Origin: Pachyseris speciosa
Taxonomy: Eukaryota; Cnidaria; Anthozoa; Scleractinia; Pachyseridae
DNA: 64,000 bases
NCBI GenBank assembly: GCA_016490735.1
Contig: JAEMWC010000209.1
Coordinates: 930,001 to 994,000 of the forward strand
Reading direction: 5' to 3'
The notes beneath the pieces were generated by a model, which was not told the DNA's origin, searched no databases, and was given only the letters and a program-made list of their open reading frames with translations. The position numbers were made by a program, and so were the translations under genes. Shown piece by piece: positions 1-10,808 of this stretch (the first letter of the stretch is position 1; each line of letters begins with the position of its first letter).

Positions 1-237
1 TTCGCAAACGACTTGCCAACGCGAGCGAAAGATCAAGTAAGTGTTAATAAACGGGAGTCTGTCGGTGAATTTGCGAAGTGATCGAAAAACTCGAAATATG
101 ATAGCTTTCATTGACGTTTTAACAATATGCAAACTTCGCTTTGAAACCTGGCGCTTTTTCATTCCCAGATTCATTGTCCTTTGTTTGACCAACAATGCTT
201 CATATAGAGATTTTATGGGAATGCATGACAAAGAGAC

Positions 238-650
238 CGGGGGGGGGGGGGGGGGGGGTGGGTACTCCCATAAATTTTGGATAGGTGTGTGCCGCGAAGG
301 GTCGTAAACCCTGACCCTATTTAAGGATGAAGCAAACGAAAATTGATATCCTATTTAAGGCCCAAACCTGAAAAATGACACCTTATGCAAGGTAAAAACA
401 AAAACTAAAAATAGCTTGAATGGGTCAACACGATCTTTATAAAATACCTTTGCTAATACTTTAACTTTAACAGATCATTTGTTTTCCGCTTATGTGGCAC
501 CCTTTCTAAGGATCACACCGGCAACACTATGCCAACATGGTCAAAAATGATACGCTATTTAAGGATCGAGAACCTTAAAAACCATACCCTATTCGGCGGC
601 ACGTACCTATTTAGCCCATATATGGGAGTGCCCCCCCCCCCCACCCCGGG
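238..650. mobile_element. MITE with G-run/C-run terminal inverted repeats (copy A)
   Basis: A 413-bp element begins with CC followed by about 20 G, then TGGGTACTCCCATA. It ends with the inverse, TATGGGAGTG followed by a long C run and CCCCGGG. Both sides carry the direct repeat CAAAGAGAC (229-237 and 651-659), which looks like a 9-bp (or 8-bp) target-site duplication. The interior is non-coding and repeats the word CTATTTAAGG several times (near 318, 350 and 553). No transposase is present, so it is non-autonomous. A second element of the same design lies at 34897-35302. The 8-9 bp duplication would suit a hAT-like or similar transposase, but the superfamily is an inference. Confidence 0.72.
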
Positions 651-710
651 CAAAGAGACATCTACGCGCGTACACTACAAAATACGCTCGTATAATGTGC
701 GAAGTTCAGG

Positions 711-1148
711 TACAGTAAAAACCCGCGTGTAAGAACCTACTTTTTTAGAGTTTGGCAAAACAGGTTCTCATATTTTGGGGTACTTGCTGGCATTTTAGGC
801 TAAGTAGGTTCTTAATTAGGTTCTTAATTTTTACGGAGTAGAAAATAGTATAATATATGGTTTGTTCTTCATTAAAAACTGTTATTTTATAGAATAAATG
901 CTTATAATCAACAACAGTTCACATTTAACATACATTGTGCATTTTTAGTTTCACTGTGCAATTTTTTGATCTCTAAAGACAACCTAGTTTGGTAAAATAT
1001 TATAAATAAAATAGTTTAACCCCACATATAAGAACCTGTTGGAATTTTTTTGGCTAAACAGGTTCTTATATTTTGGGGTATTAAAGTAGCAAATTTCTGC
1101 CAGGAGGTTCTTAATTTTCCAGGTTCTTACACGCGGGTTTTTACTGTA
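711..1148. mobile_element. Mariner-like MITE, CAGTAAAAACCCGC family (copy A)
   Basis: Perfect terminal inverted repeats of about 28 bp start CAGTAAAAACCCGCGTGTAA. They are flanked on both sides by TA (711-712 and 1147-1148), the target duplication of Tc1/mariner elements, whose ends also typically begin with CAGT. The interior has further palindromic pairs built on TAAGAACCTG/CAGGTTCTTA (about 1030-1070). No coding capacity is visible. A shorter, more decayed copy lies at 29225-29467. Confidence 0.75.
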
Positions 1149-3500
1149 TTTCTGAGCTGCACTGTTACAAGACATCGCGACATCACAAAATGAATGGCGG
1201 CTTATGCAAGTTTGTTGGATTTCTGACCAAATTTCTTTCCTTTTCAGAACACAAACTGGCAACAATCACACCTCCCGGGTACATTTGTCGATTCGTCATA
1301 CGTTCCTGCCTAAACCTAGAATTAGTTCAGTGCTAAATTATATTGTTGAAAATTAACCTGTGTTTTGCTTGTACCGAGTTCTCGGTCCGGCTACTCAAAC
1401 CAGGATTAACATTAAACCAGGATTAATGATTTTGTTTAGAGTCAAGTGAACCCACTTTTGAGCAGTTAGACCCTGCACTGGCAACTTGATCAAAGAAAAG
1501 TTTGTAGCCCTGGCAACCTCTTTCCCATGCAATTAAAAGTTGCTGGGCAGCAGCGCCCTCGTGATATCTAGAAGGAAACAGATTTCAAACCATTGCGTAA
1601 CATGCTACAACTGTTGGAAAGGAGGCTGCACAATCTATCCCTTTCACGACCTTTCACCATACTTGCACGTCAGCATTCACTGCTGATAGGCATACTAGTA
1701 GGAGTTTAAATTAGAAAAGGATGTCCCCTGCACAGACCATAACAACTGAATGAACGGCAGAGAAACGTTAAGACAAACGACAAACAAACGCCCCAACTCA
1801 AGCTAGGCAACCGAACAAACAGATGGCCAAAAGTGCTGGCAGACGCTCGCTGCCCAAGTTTCAAAAGCAGTTTAAGCAACAGCGGCAACAACGTCGATCA
1901 AAAAACGACTTAATATTCAACCCACAAAACTCGCGAGAATTTAGATTCATTCAGTTTGTCTAGACTGTCAGAAATATCCCAAACAGAAAACAAGACAGTG
2001 TCAAATTTCGATAAAGAAACTTTAAAAATTGTCTTCGTACAGTTCACGTTCTCTTGAATATGATGAACGTGGCTTTTTCACGTTGTTGCTTTGTGACCTT
2101 TTGCAAACAACGGCAAAGAAATGAACAAAGTATTATAACGTATGCTTAGACAGCCATTGTACTCGTTCCCGCTAAACTTAGCTTAATTAAACTCCTTAAA
2201 ATCGAATAAACGGCCAAACAAGGAACAGCCAAACGAGCACAAAACAAAAAGACGGCTGAGAGTGCAGAGTACATCCCTGTTATGAAACGAAATCAAAACA
2301 TATACAATGACGTTCCCGCCATTTCGTCTCCTGTAGCTTCTTGAAAGTCGCTTCGGCTGTCCACGCATCGCGCGAATAACATCCTCGGAAAAACTGGGTA
2401 CAACGTCTAAAAATAACTTAAGAGGGATTACCTTGGGTAGAAGACCTATATGACGGATTCGCTCTCTTACCTTGATAATCTCTTGACCAGACTCAACAAC
2501 CATTCGACAATTCAAAGCTAAGGATATTAAGAATGCAGGAATATTAAATCTTGCCTCAGCTAAAACCTGCTTTCTATTCTCAGCCCCATTCTATTTCTTA
2601 TTAAATACGAATGAATATTTATTGAATGAGAACTTCCGACTACCCAAATTACCTCTCGATAACGGCCAGCTAATCAACGACCGAAAAATGGTACATACAC
2701 AATCCCTCTTTTTATTGTAAAAGATGACAACAATTGGTCCGTACTATGTGTCGTTGGTCTCTGTCCTCATGGTGGGTGCTGTGGAGAGGTTCGACAGTAT
2801 TTCTCTTTCCTGAAACTCGTATGCCAAAGCCCCTTGTGATTCTCCACTCATTTCAACTTGTGATTAGAGCATGCTCTGTCCCACCCAACTCGGTGCAAGT
2901 CCCAACTTAGCCTACAAGGATCCTCTTAGCCTCTTATGTGCTGCGAGCCGAAAGCCTGCTGGACAGCATTGTTTTCTGAATCCAATCCTCTTAGATTGTC
3001 AGAATTTTGACGACTCACTAGCTTTTAAAATATGTAAAATTATTGGCCAATGGAAATTGAACCACACGTGCCCCCAGCCGCTAACAAAGGGAAGTTAAGT
3101 TCTGAGCCTCCCCCCCCTCTTTGTATTCCAAAACTTATGCCAGATACACCCCTCACGTACATTTATAATAAAAGCTCAAATATACCTGTGCATGGTTAGT
3201 CAAGTATAACACGTTGGACATCAGTGTCTGGGACAAACATATATTTAAGTTACAACTATGTTCGGCAACAACAAGTAGCTTTATTTGTATGACCATAAAT
3301 ACATACAGTGATGCAAAAGCTTTTATAAACTAAAACTAAAACAGTAACAATTATCGTGATAATTAAGTAGGCTAATTGGGGGGGGGGGGGGGGTTGTATA
3401 TGCAAATGCAAATGACATAAAGAAGGAATCCACCAGAAGTTCGAGTAGTAAGTGACAAAAACCTTATACCAAGATACATCGGCTTTGTAAACAGTGATAT
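1149..3500. other. No supportable gene; anonymous AT-rich DNA
   Basis: Short open frames occur (for example 2183-2515 minus), but none has a recognisable domain, convincing splice signals or a family motif. A 17-bp G run lies at 3378-3394, next to ATGCAAATGCAAATG. I see no RNA gene or clear transposon in this stretch. Confidence 0.4.
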
Positions 3501-3840
3501 ACCACCTCACGATGATCCAGTTCTACTTACGAATAAAGTTGGGGAAAAAGTTGAACTTATCAAGGACTCCATCAATAATATCCAAGTTAACCCTCCTTGT
3601 TCTGATGCCCCTGCTCCAGCTGTGAAACTCAACAGTTTTTCGCTTTTATCATTTGAAGATGTTAGTAATGTAATCAGTACATCGTTTAATGCTTCATGCA
3701 CCCTGGATCCGATCCCTGCACGGCTTGTGAAGTCTTGTCTTGAAGTCCTTGCGCTCTCTATTACTCACATAGTCGACTTGTCTATTCGCCACGCCAAAAC
3801 CGCAATTATGAACCCTCTGCTAAAGAAATCTGGCCTTGAG

Positions 3841-4268
3841 TTAAAGTGCAACTAACCCCAAAATATTTTATTCGCTTAAATAAATCTTTGCACCTGTTCA
3901 AAACGCACTGCGCCTTTTTAAACTAAATCTTGACCTTTTTTAGGCTGTAAAAGCTACAAAATCTAGCCATCATCTGTCCCACGACCGAGGTAGTAACGGG
4001 CATGGGTCTATTCCCGGTTTGACGTCACAGACGGATTTGCATCGTTTTAAGTCTTTGTAAACATGCATGCAAATAAGTTTGTGACATCAAACCGGGAATA
4101 GACTCATGCCCCCTACTACCTCGGTCGCCGGACAGATGATGGCGAGATTTTGTAACTTTTACAGCCTAAAAAACGTCAAGAATTAGTTTAAAAAGGCGCA
4201 GTGCGTTTCGAACAGGTGCAAAGATTTATTTAAGCGAACAAAATATTTTGGGGTTAGTTGCACTTTAA
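3841..4268. mobile_element. Fold-back MITE with TTAA target duplication
   Basis: The element is almost entirely one inverted repeat. Arms of roughly 180-200 bp start AGTGCAACTAACCCC and end GGGGTTAGTTGCACT. It is bounded by TTAA at 3841-3844 and 4265-4268, the target preference of piggyBac-type transposases. It interrupts the LINE reading frame between PLLKKSGL and PVSNLPF, so it inserted later. The central part carries GACGTCA and ATGCATGCAAAT. No protein is encoded. Confidence 0.82.
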
Positions 4269-4863
4269 CGTATAACAATTTTTGTCCCGTAAGTAATCTA
4301 CCATTTATCCCAAGATCGTCGAAAAAGCAGTTCTTTCTCAATTGTTTAGGCACCGTGAAGGCAGTGCTCCTTTGCCGATTTTACAATCAGGGTTCCGAAG
4401 ATTTCACTTAATCAACGATTCGAAAACAGAGTTCTTAGTTGTTGGCTCCCGCCATCAATTGTCAAAAGTGGCAATTGATTCCATCACCGTCGGTGATTCT
4501 ACCATCCAGCCTCTAGACAGTGTTGTAAACTTGGGTTCTTGGTTAGACTCCAATAAGTCTATGTCTATTCACATTGGCAAGATCTACAGCAAGGCTTTTC
4601 ATGGCTTGTATAAAATTCGCCAAATTAGGAAATTTCTTAGTTCTGAGTCCACTCTTGTTCACGCATTTGTGACTTCACATTTGGACTACTGTAATTCTCT
4701 TCTCTTTGGCGTCCCCAAGTACCAGATAGATCGTCTTCAGAATGTGCTTAGCTCCGCTGCTCGATTAATTTTTAGGATTCCAAAGTTTGATCACATTTTG
4801 TCCACCTCATCTCATCTTCACTGGCTTCCTCTGACTTCTCACGTTCAGTTCAAGTTGTTGCTC

Positions 4864-5397
4864 TTAGGGCCTCTTCATATGAGCCCGGTCAACCGGGCTG
4901 GCTCGGTTTCCGAGATCTCGCCCCGCCACTCTTTCCTTCATAAAAATTTCAATGTGTTCATATGAGAAGCCGGGCTGGCCCGGTTACCGAGATCTCGCTT
5001 TTTACCGAGATCTCGCTTTTTGTGACCGAGATCTCGGAAACCGGGATGAAAATTCTCCCATATGAACACTCCAGCCCGGGTAACCGGGACGAACCTTTTT
5101 AGACAAAATAGCTTCGATTTCGCAACATAGCAGCCAAAATGGCATAATTTTTGTCTTGTATGTATTTGCACTTTAGCAGCATGCAAATTAGCTTTATTAG
5201 TAAAGGTACAAGAGTCCACAAAGCTACGACAGCCGGGAACGATACAAGTTTATGTTCCACCATTTTGGTTTTGTTTCTTGAATTACATCTCGGTCGACGG
5301 ACTGAAATTTCCCATATGAACAGACAACAAAATTCGTCCCGGTAACCGAGCCAGCCCGGTTACCGGGCTCATATGAAGAGGCCCTTAGTTTGTAAAT
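4864..5397. mobile_element. Harbinger-like MITE with GGGCCTCTTC ends
   Basis: Terminal inverted repeats start GGGCCTCTTCATATGAGCCC. They are flanked by the 3-bp direct repeat TTA (4864-4866 and 5395-5397), which is the PIF/Harbinger pattern. A 5-bp CTTAG reading of the duplication is also possible. The subterminal regions hold several copies of the palindrome CGAGATCTCG (near 4912, 4988, 5008, 5025) and repeated CCGGGCTGGC/CCGGTTACC words. It disrupts the LINE frame immediately after FKLLLL, so the insertion is secondary. Confidence 0.75.
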
Positions 5398-5779
5398 CTC
5401 GTAACAATCAAGACCCACAATACATCAAAGAATATCTGCAGCCACACGCCATATCTGCATGGCCATCACCTGCGTTCCTGTGACCAAGGCCTTCTTAAGA
5501 TCCCAAGAACTAATTTCCTTTTCCCGTTCCGGTCCACTGCTGTGGAACAAACTGCCAATTGAAATTCGAAATAGTCAGAGTGTAGCCATTTTTAAGTTCA
5601 AGCTTAAGGCACACCTGTTCAAGCTGGCTTACAATTTGTTTTAAAATTTTATTTTTTGTAATATTTTTCATATTTTATCGTTTAATCGTTTTAACATTTT
5701 TATTGAATATTTTGTAAAGCGCTTAAGAATATTTTTGTACCTTTAGCGCTTTAGAAATGTAAATTATTATTATTATTAA

Positions 5780-7700
5780 ACTTCCATGTGATCGTTTTAT
5801 AATTTCTAAAAATAAATTAATCTTTTCTCGCAACACCAAATGTCGAAACAAAGTTTGAAGTTCTTAGGAAACACTGGAGTAAATTTTACCTGTGTTTGCA
5901 TAATTTCTCGAGACTTTATTCTGGAGTTCTCATGGGGAATTGCTTTAGGTGCTATTTCGAGATGGAGGCTAACTCGATAACCTCGCGGTTTTTTTAGTCT
6001 CCATGCACAAACTATAGACCGCTGTCACCTGTAATTCTCATATATGTATCTTTTCCTTTTTTTATCTTAATATTGTAATTTAAGTGCTAAATAAAGTGAA
6101 GTGTGAAGTGTCAGGCAACTATTTATATGTTTAGCTTTTAAAAAACGTACGAAGAACTGTAAAATACTTAAAATTATTTCGGTACCAGTTTTCTTCCACA
6201 GAAAACTGAAAATGCTCGATTTCGTATCGGGTTCAACTTTATTTCTTTTCAGTAATGATATTCCCCCGCATAACCATCCCTTACAACTACGACCTCATTC
6301 CAGTCCAATACCTAGAACACGAATATGGTAAACCTCGTTCCAAGGGAAAAGGCCCTGGGGTTGGAATATGGTCTATTTATCGGCCATCATTAACTGACCA
6401 CCCCACTGACTGGAGTAAGGCTACAGTTTGAGAGAAGTTCAAAAACAGAATACACTGACCCATGGCAAGTTTAAGCCCTGAATTCCCTCGATTAATCATC
6501 GAACATGCTAACACCATTATCAAGACAAAGAGAGTACGCATATACTCTTTGTGAGCTCTTACATAAATGGAAAAACAGGTCACCATAAAAAATGGAGAGT
6601 CCACAAAGTCCTTAGACTGCTTTGGGAATCTATTGGTGATTAAATCTATGTTTAGAAACTAAGGAATTTATAACTTTCAATTTTTATAAGTTACAATGTA
6701 AAATGATGGAAGACCAAAATAAACTTACACGTGGGCTAAACAGGTTTCTTCTGGGGGAATAGATGTACTCCTTTTGTCTCAACACAACTTTGCTGTTTTC
6801 TGATTCGTTTAGGATATTTAACACTGGAATTTGGACAATGAGGTGAAGTCGTGCTCCGGGCGGAACACTTTCAGAAATATTTTGCGTGGTAGTCCTGTTT
6901 GATAACGAATGACTGTCTAATCTCCCTAAGATGCGAGCGTTATTTAAAGAAAAGATAAGACGTTAACACACTCGGCGCCGCGAGACAGTTGTACATAAAA
7001 TGATGAGAGCACGTACTTTAAATCAGTAATAAATTAATACTTGAACACAATATGAAAAATCCTAAAACTTTTAATAAATGCAGAAGCATTGCGCAACGAC
7101 CGCGCTATCAACAGTGGATGTGACTGAAAAAAAGGATATCGATAAAATGACATATCTATCAAGGCCCTCCCCTCTCCAATGAGTTTCCTCGCGCCTTTAC
7201 AACTTTGCCTTTTTTAAACACGTCCTTCTCTTTGCGAAGTCCCCATCTCATTTTCAAGGCAATAGGCCAAGTCCAATTATCAAAAAGAATGATTTTGAGA
7301 TATGAATACGTTGTTTGAGCTGTCTTCCCACATCATTTCTATTTTATTGGAGGTAGTGTGGCGGCATGGTTAGGATGTCAGAGGCCTCACTACAATATGT
7401 CCCGAGTTCAACTTCTATGCATGTCCAATATACAGAAATAGATTACAATTGTCAAAACACCGTCGCCAATCAACACTGGATGAATACAAGTTATTTGACC
7501 AGCCAAGAGTAGCTGGTCACTATAATTACACGTACCATCATTTATTTGCTGATGGTAAATATTACACTTACGGATGAGTTGTTGGTAAAAGTCACCTTTT
7601 TTGGTGCTAAAAATTACAGTTATTGATTGGTTGGGAAGATCACCATTATTCAGAATTTGGCGGAGAGAGGTTGCCCGTGTTTATATTTAGGCATCAAAAA
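5780..7700. other. No supportable gene; one weak tRNA-like stretch
   Basis: The region is AT-rich with no family-recognisable ORF. At about 7368-7430 a stretch reading GTGGCGGCATGGTTAGG followed by TCCCGAGTTCAAC vaguely resembles pol III A and B boxes and could be a decayed tRNA-derived SINE. Around 6080-6115 the repeated word AAGTGTGAAGTG after AAATAAAGTG resembles a retroposon tail. Neither call is firm. Confidence 0.3.
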
Positions 7701-7737
7701 TCCTCTTGATGTTTTGCATGTGGCATTATTTCAGTGA

Positions 7738-8079
7738 AGGTACAATGCGAGGGCGAACATCACGCCCGACGAGGACTTTAAGAAAGACATTAACGCCATA
7801 AGAAAGAAAGCCGAGCAGGCCCTTGTAGGGGCCCTCGTTAAATTTCACCATAGGCGCGTAGAAAGACTTAAGAATAAGTACAGAAAGCTCGAACAAGCTC
7901 AATCTCGCAGAAGTTACCAAGAAACCAACCAGTCTTCCCGCAAAACGCCGGCTAGAGATAGAAATACTAACAGAGATAAGAATGAAAACGAGCTAGCCGA
8001 AGTGTTGAAAGCCAAGATTAGAGAGGTTGATACATTGCTGGAACAAATGAGAGCACAGGGAAAGAATAAAAAAAAGTGA
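7738..8079 (+). pseudogene. Penelope-like element, N-terminal basic segment
   Basis: This frame is open and strongly basic (KFHHRRVERLKNKYRKLEQ), as is the N-terminal region of many Penelope-like polyproteins. It lacks an upstream ATG. A splice-acceptor-like TTATTTCAG ends at 7734 just before it, so the protein either starts in an upstream exon or the unit is 5'-truncated. Intron retention is known for Penelope elements. The frame stops at 8077-8079 directly after an A-rich run of lysine codons, and the protein appears to continue in another frame. An indel in the homopolymer is the simplest explanation. Confidence 0.55.
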
Positions 8080-8608
8080 ATCTTATCCAGTTGTCTTATC
8101 TGACCCTTTAGAAATAAGGGAGGAAGGGAAAAGAAACACAACTGATAACAAAGCGGTTCAAAGCCGCAAAAGATATGAGCGGAGAAAAATCAAACAGAAA
8201 AAGCGCTTTCAAAACAACATTGAGTCACGCAAGCAACATATAAAAAACCTGTCAAATACACAGCTGACAGATGAGCAAATTAGCTTGCTATCCCGTGGTT
8301 TGAAATTCATTCCTACTCCCGTAACGAGAGAAGACATTATCAGGCGCCAGCTACTCAATGACTTCAGTCAATTTGCCAGAAGAATGCGCCTTAAATACAT
8401 ATTTCACGGGAACGATAAAGAACCTCATCCTTTCCACGTCAAGTCGGACTGGGACCCACCAGTTCAGCCCTCAGTTGCTCTAGAAACCTTTCTAGAAGAA
8501 GTCAAATTTGATCTTGCTAATATTAAATTGAACAGGCCGAAAGACAACCTGTCACTGGAGAGCGAAATGCTCTCAAAGAACTATCGCGTGACAAAAACAT
8601 TGTACTAA
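8080..8608 (+). pseudogene. Penelope-like element, region before the RT
   Basis: The second frame of the same element is open from just after the poly-A run to 8608, with no good ATG at its start. It contains a very basic stretch (KRYERRKIKQKKR) followed by LSNTQLTDEQISLLSRGLKF, a typical Penelope-like segment (LS..Q...L.rGL.F.P) preceding the RT. It ends by frameshift near 8570-8608, and the continuation (LKKADKGTTTVIM) is in the next frame. Confidence 0.7.
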
Positions 8609-8640
8609 AGAAAGCCGATAAGGGAACCACAACCGTCATA

Positions 8641-9990
8641 ATGAACAAGGAAGATAAGCTTAGCGAGGGTCAAGTTCAACTTGATGATATACACAACTAC
8701 CGGCCCTTAGACAAACATATAGTTAGCACCACGGCCAAAAAAGTTCACCGATTGATTCAATCGCTACTTCAAGAAGGCCACATAGATGACATGACGGCTA
8801 AATGGCTCTCCTTGACGCCAGACCCTCCGCGAATACCAGTGTTTTACACACTTACAAAGATTCACAAACCGACACCTGTTGGTAGACCTATCATATCAGG
8901 GTGTGACGGCCCTACAGAAAGGATCTCAGCTTTTGTTGACCGCCTCATTCAGCCAATAGCACAAAAGCAAGCCTCGTATCTTAAAGATACAACAGACTTT
9001 CTTAACTTCATCGAAAAGACTAAACTGCCTAAAGATACAATTCTTGTCTCAATGGACGTCACCAGCCTCTACACGAACATACCACAGGAGGAGGGTATTA
9101 CAACTGTATGCGAAGCATACGAAGATTTTTATGAGAGAAAACCTCCCATTCCTACCAGGTTTTTAAGAGAAATGCTAAGTCTGATTCTACAAGAAAACTC
9201 GTTCCAATTCAATGGAAAAGATTACCTCCAAACTCATGGAACAGCCATGGGTACGAAAATGGCCGTAGCTTTCGCTAACATTTTTATGGCCAAAATAGAA
9301 AAAGAAATACTCAGACAGAGCGACACAAAACCAATCGTCTGGAAAAGATTCATCGATGACGTCATATCTATGTGGAACACAAGCAGAGACAAAATAGAAG
9401 ATTTTCTTCTAAAGGCAAACAGTTTTCACCCAACGATAAAATTCACGGCTGAAATCTCAGAGACAGAAACTACATTCTTGGACACGAAAGTGTACAAAGG
9501 TGTTAGATTCACTAAAGAGTCTATTCTTGACGTGCGAACGCATTTCAAAACTACAGAAACCTTTCAATACACGAATTTCTATTCGTGTCACCCACCAGGC
9601 GTCGCAAAAGGCTTTATCAAAGGAGAAGCGTTAAGGCTTCTAAGAACAAATTCGTCTCGTATTAGCTTTGAGGAAAATATGAGCAATTTCAAAACACGCT
9701 TGCAGAATAGAGGTTACCCAGCTAGAATTGTAGAAAAACACCTTTCAGAGATTAAATTCTCTGACAGAGAAATGTCGCTAGCACAGAAAAACGATACCGC
9801 ACGTAAGAAAATACTGCCTTTTGTAACACAATACCATCCAGCGTTGCCTAACCTAAAGGACACACTAATGGGGAGATGGCACCTTATAGACAATCAACCA
9901 CAACTGAGAAATATCTTTAAGGAGCCCCCCATTATCTCATATCGTAAGGGAAAATCCCTAAAAGACATCCTAGTCAAAGCCAAGCTATGA
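8641..9990 (+). CDS. Penelope-like reverse transcriptase, 449 aa frame, lacking the endonuclease
   Basis: This frame holds the complete Penelope-like RT core: KIHKPTPVGRPIISGCDG at about residues 73-90, the first catalytic Asp in SMDVTSLYTNIP (D139), HGTAMGTKMAVAFAN (about 199-212), and the catalytic pair in KRFIDDV (D239 and D240). The real protein begins upstream in other frames (7738-8608). It ends KDILVKAKL, where Penelope proteins normally continue into a Cys-rich linker and GIY-YIG endonuclease. Here a TGA follows at once, so the endonuclease is missing. With two upstream frameshifts this copy is probably inactive, but the RT is intact. Confidence 0.9.
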   Translation: MNKEDKLSEGQVQLDDIHNYRPLDKHIVSTTAKKVHRLIQSLLQEGHIDDMTAKWLSLTPDPPRIPVFYTLTKIHKPTPVGRPIISGCDGPTERISAFVDRLIQPIAQKQASYLKDTTDFLNFIEKTKLPKDTILVSMDVTSLYTNIPQEEGITTVCEAYEDFYERKPPIPTRFLREMLSLILQENSFQFNGKDYLQTHGTAMGTKMAVAFANIFMAKIEKEILRQSDTKPIVWKRFIDDVISMWNTSRDKIEDFLLKANSFHPTIKFTAEISETETTFLDTKVYKGVRFTKESILDVRTHFKTTETFQYTNFYSCHPPGVAKGFIKGEALRLLRTNSSRISFEENMSNFKTRLQNRGYPARIVEKHLSEIKFSDREMSLAQKNDTARKKILPFVTQYHPALPNLKDTLMGRWHLIDNQPQLRNIFKEPPIISYRKGKSLKDILVKAKL

Positions 9991-10053
9991 AGGCGTTATA
10001 GGTTATTCATCTGCGAACTGCAGGAGTCGTGCAGGCTTGTCAACACTTTTACC

Positions 10054-10808
10054 AAAAAGAAATACTCAGACAGAGCGACACAAAACCAATCGTCTGGAAA
10101 AGATTCATCGATGACGTCATATCTATGTGGAACACAAGCAGAGACAAAATAGAAGATTTTCTTCTAAAGGCAAACAGTTTTCACCCAACGATAAAACTCA
10201 CGGCTGAAATCTCAGAGACAGAAACTACATTCTTGGACACGAAAGTGTACAAAGGTGTTAGATTCACTAAAGAGTCTATTCTTGACGTGCGAACGCATTT
10301 CAAAACTACAGAAACCTTTCAATACACGAATTTCTATTCGTGTCACCCACCAGGCGTCGCAAAAGGCTTTATCAAAGGAGAAGCGTTAAGGCTTCTAAGA
10401 ACAAATTCGTCTCGTATTAGCTTTGAGGAAAATATGAGCAATTTCAAAACACGCCTGCAGAATAGAGGTTACCCAGCTAGAATTGTAGAAAAACACCTTT
10501 CAGAGATTAAATTCTCTGACAGAGAAATGTCGCTAGCACAGAAAAACGATACCGCACGTAAGAAAATACTGCCTTTTGCAACACAATACCATCCAGCGTT
10601 GCCTAACCTAAAGGACACACTAATGGGGAGATGGCACCTTATAGACAATCAACCACAACTGAGAAATATCTTTAAGGAGCCCCCCATTATCTCATATCGT
10701 AAGGGAAAATCCCTAAAAGACATCCTAGTCAAAGCCAAGCTATGAAGGCATTATAGGTTATTCATCTGCGAACTGCAGGAGTCGTGCAGGCTTGTCAACA
10801 CTTTTACC
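10054..10808 (+). mobile_element. Head-to-tail 5'-truncated second Penelope-like copy
   Basis: This 755-bp block repeats 9299-10053 with only about four substitutions that I can see, so it is roughly 99.5% identical. It starts in the middle of the RT (at KEILRQSD) directly after the shared 3' end CAACACTTTTACC of the first unit, and ends at the same sequence at 10808. Its frame (10029-10745) encodes the C-terminal 229 residues of the RT, including FIDD. Partial tandem arrays with a truncated downstream or upstream unit are characteristic of Penelope-like elements. The high identity means that the array formed recently. Confidence 0.9.

Larger units (their letters stand above)
3529..5779 (+). 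pseudogene. Dead L2/CR1-like LINE, interrupted by two MITEs
   Basis: Pieces of a LINE ORF2 occur in order on the plus strand. At 3529-3840 is the region between endonuclease and RT, including LDPIPARLVKSCL and then PLLKKSGL. At 4285-4395 is the following RT segment (PVSNLPF, SGFRRFH). At 4400-4863 is the part after the catalytic core (KTEFLVVGSR, LDYCNSLLFGVP, LHWLPL). At 5398-5644 is the C-terminal tail (GPLLWNKLPIEIR, FKLKAHLF). The segment that should carry the RT YADD box is deleted between SGFRRFH and KTEFLVVG. The element ends in a short ATT repeat near 5767-5779, as is usual for L2/CR1 3' ends. Two MITE insertions (3845-4264 and 4867-5394) split the frame. Confidence 0.82.

Noticed and set aside
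1..36. A possible exon end at the window start with donor GATCAA|GTAAGT
   Set aside because: Only about 36 bases are visible upstream of the donor-like sequence, too little to support a coding call.
2183..2515. A 110-aa minus-strand ORF (RERIRHIGLLPKVIP...)
   Set aside because: Coding-like composition in part, but it uses a poor start, has no splice context and no recognisable motif. The evidence was too weak to annotate.
9991..10053. Possible continuation of the Penelope ORF into a GIY-YIG domain
   Set aside because: The 60-bp spacer before the second unit and the matching DNA after it (10746-10808) show no Cys linker or Y-IG motif in any frame.
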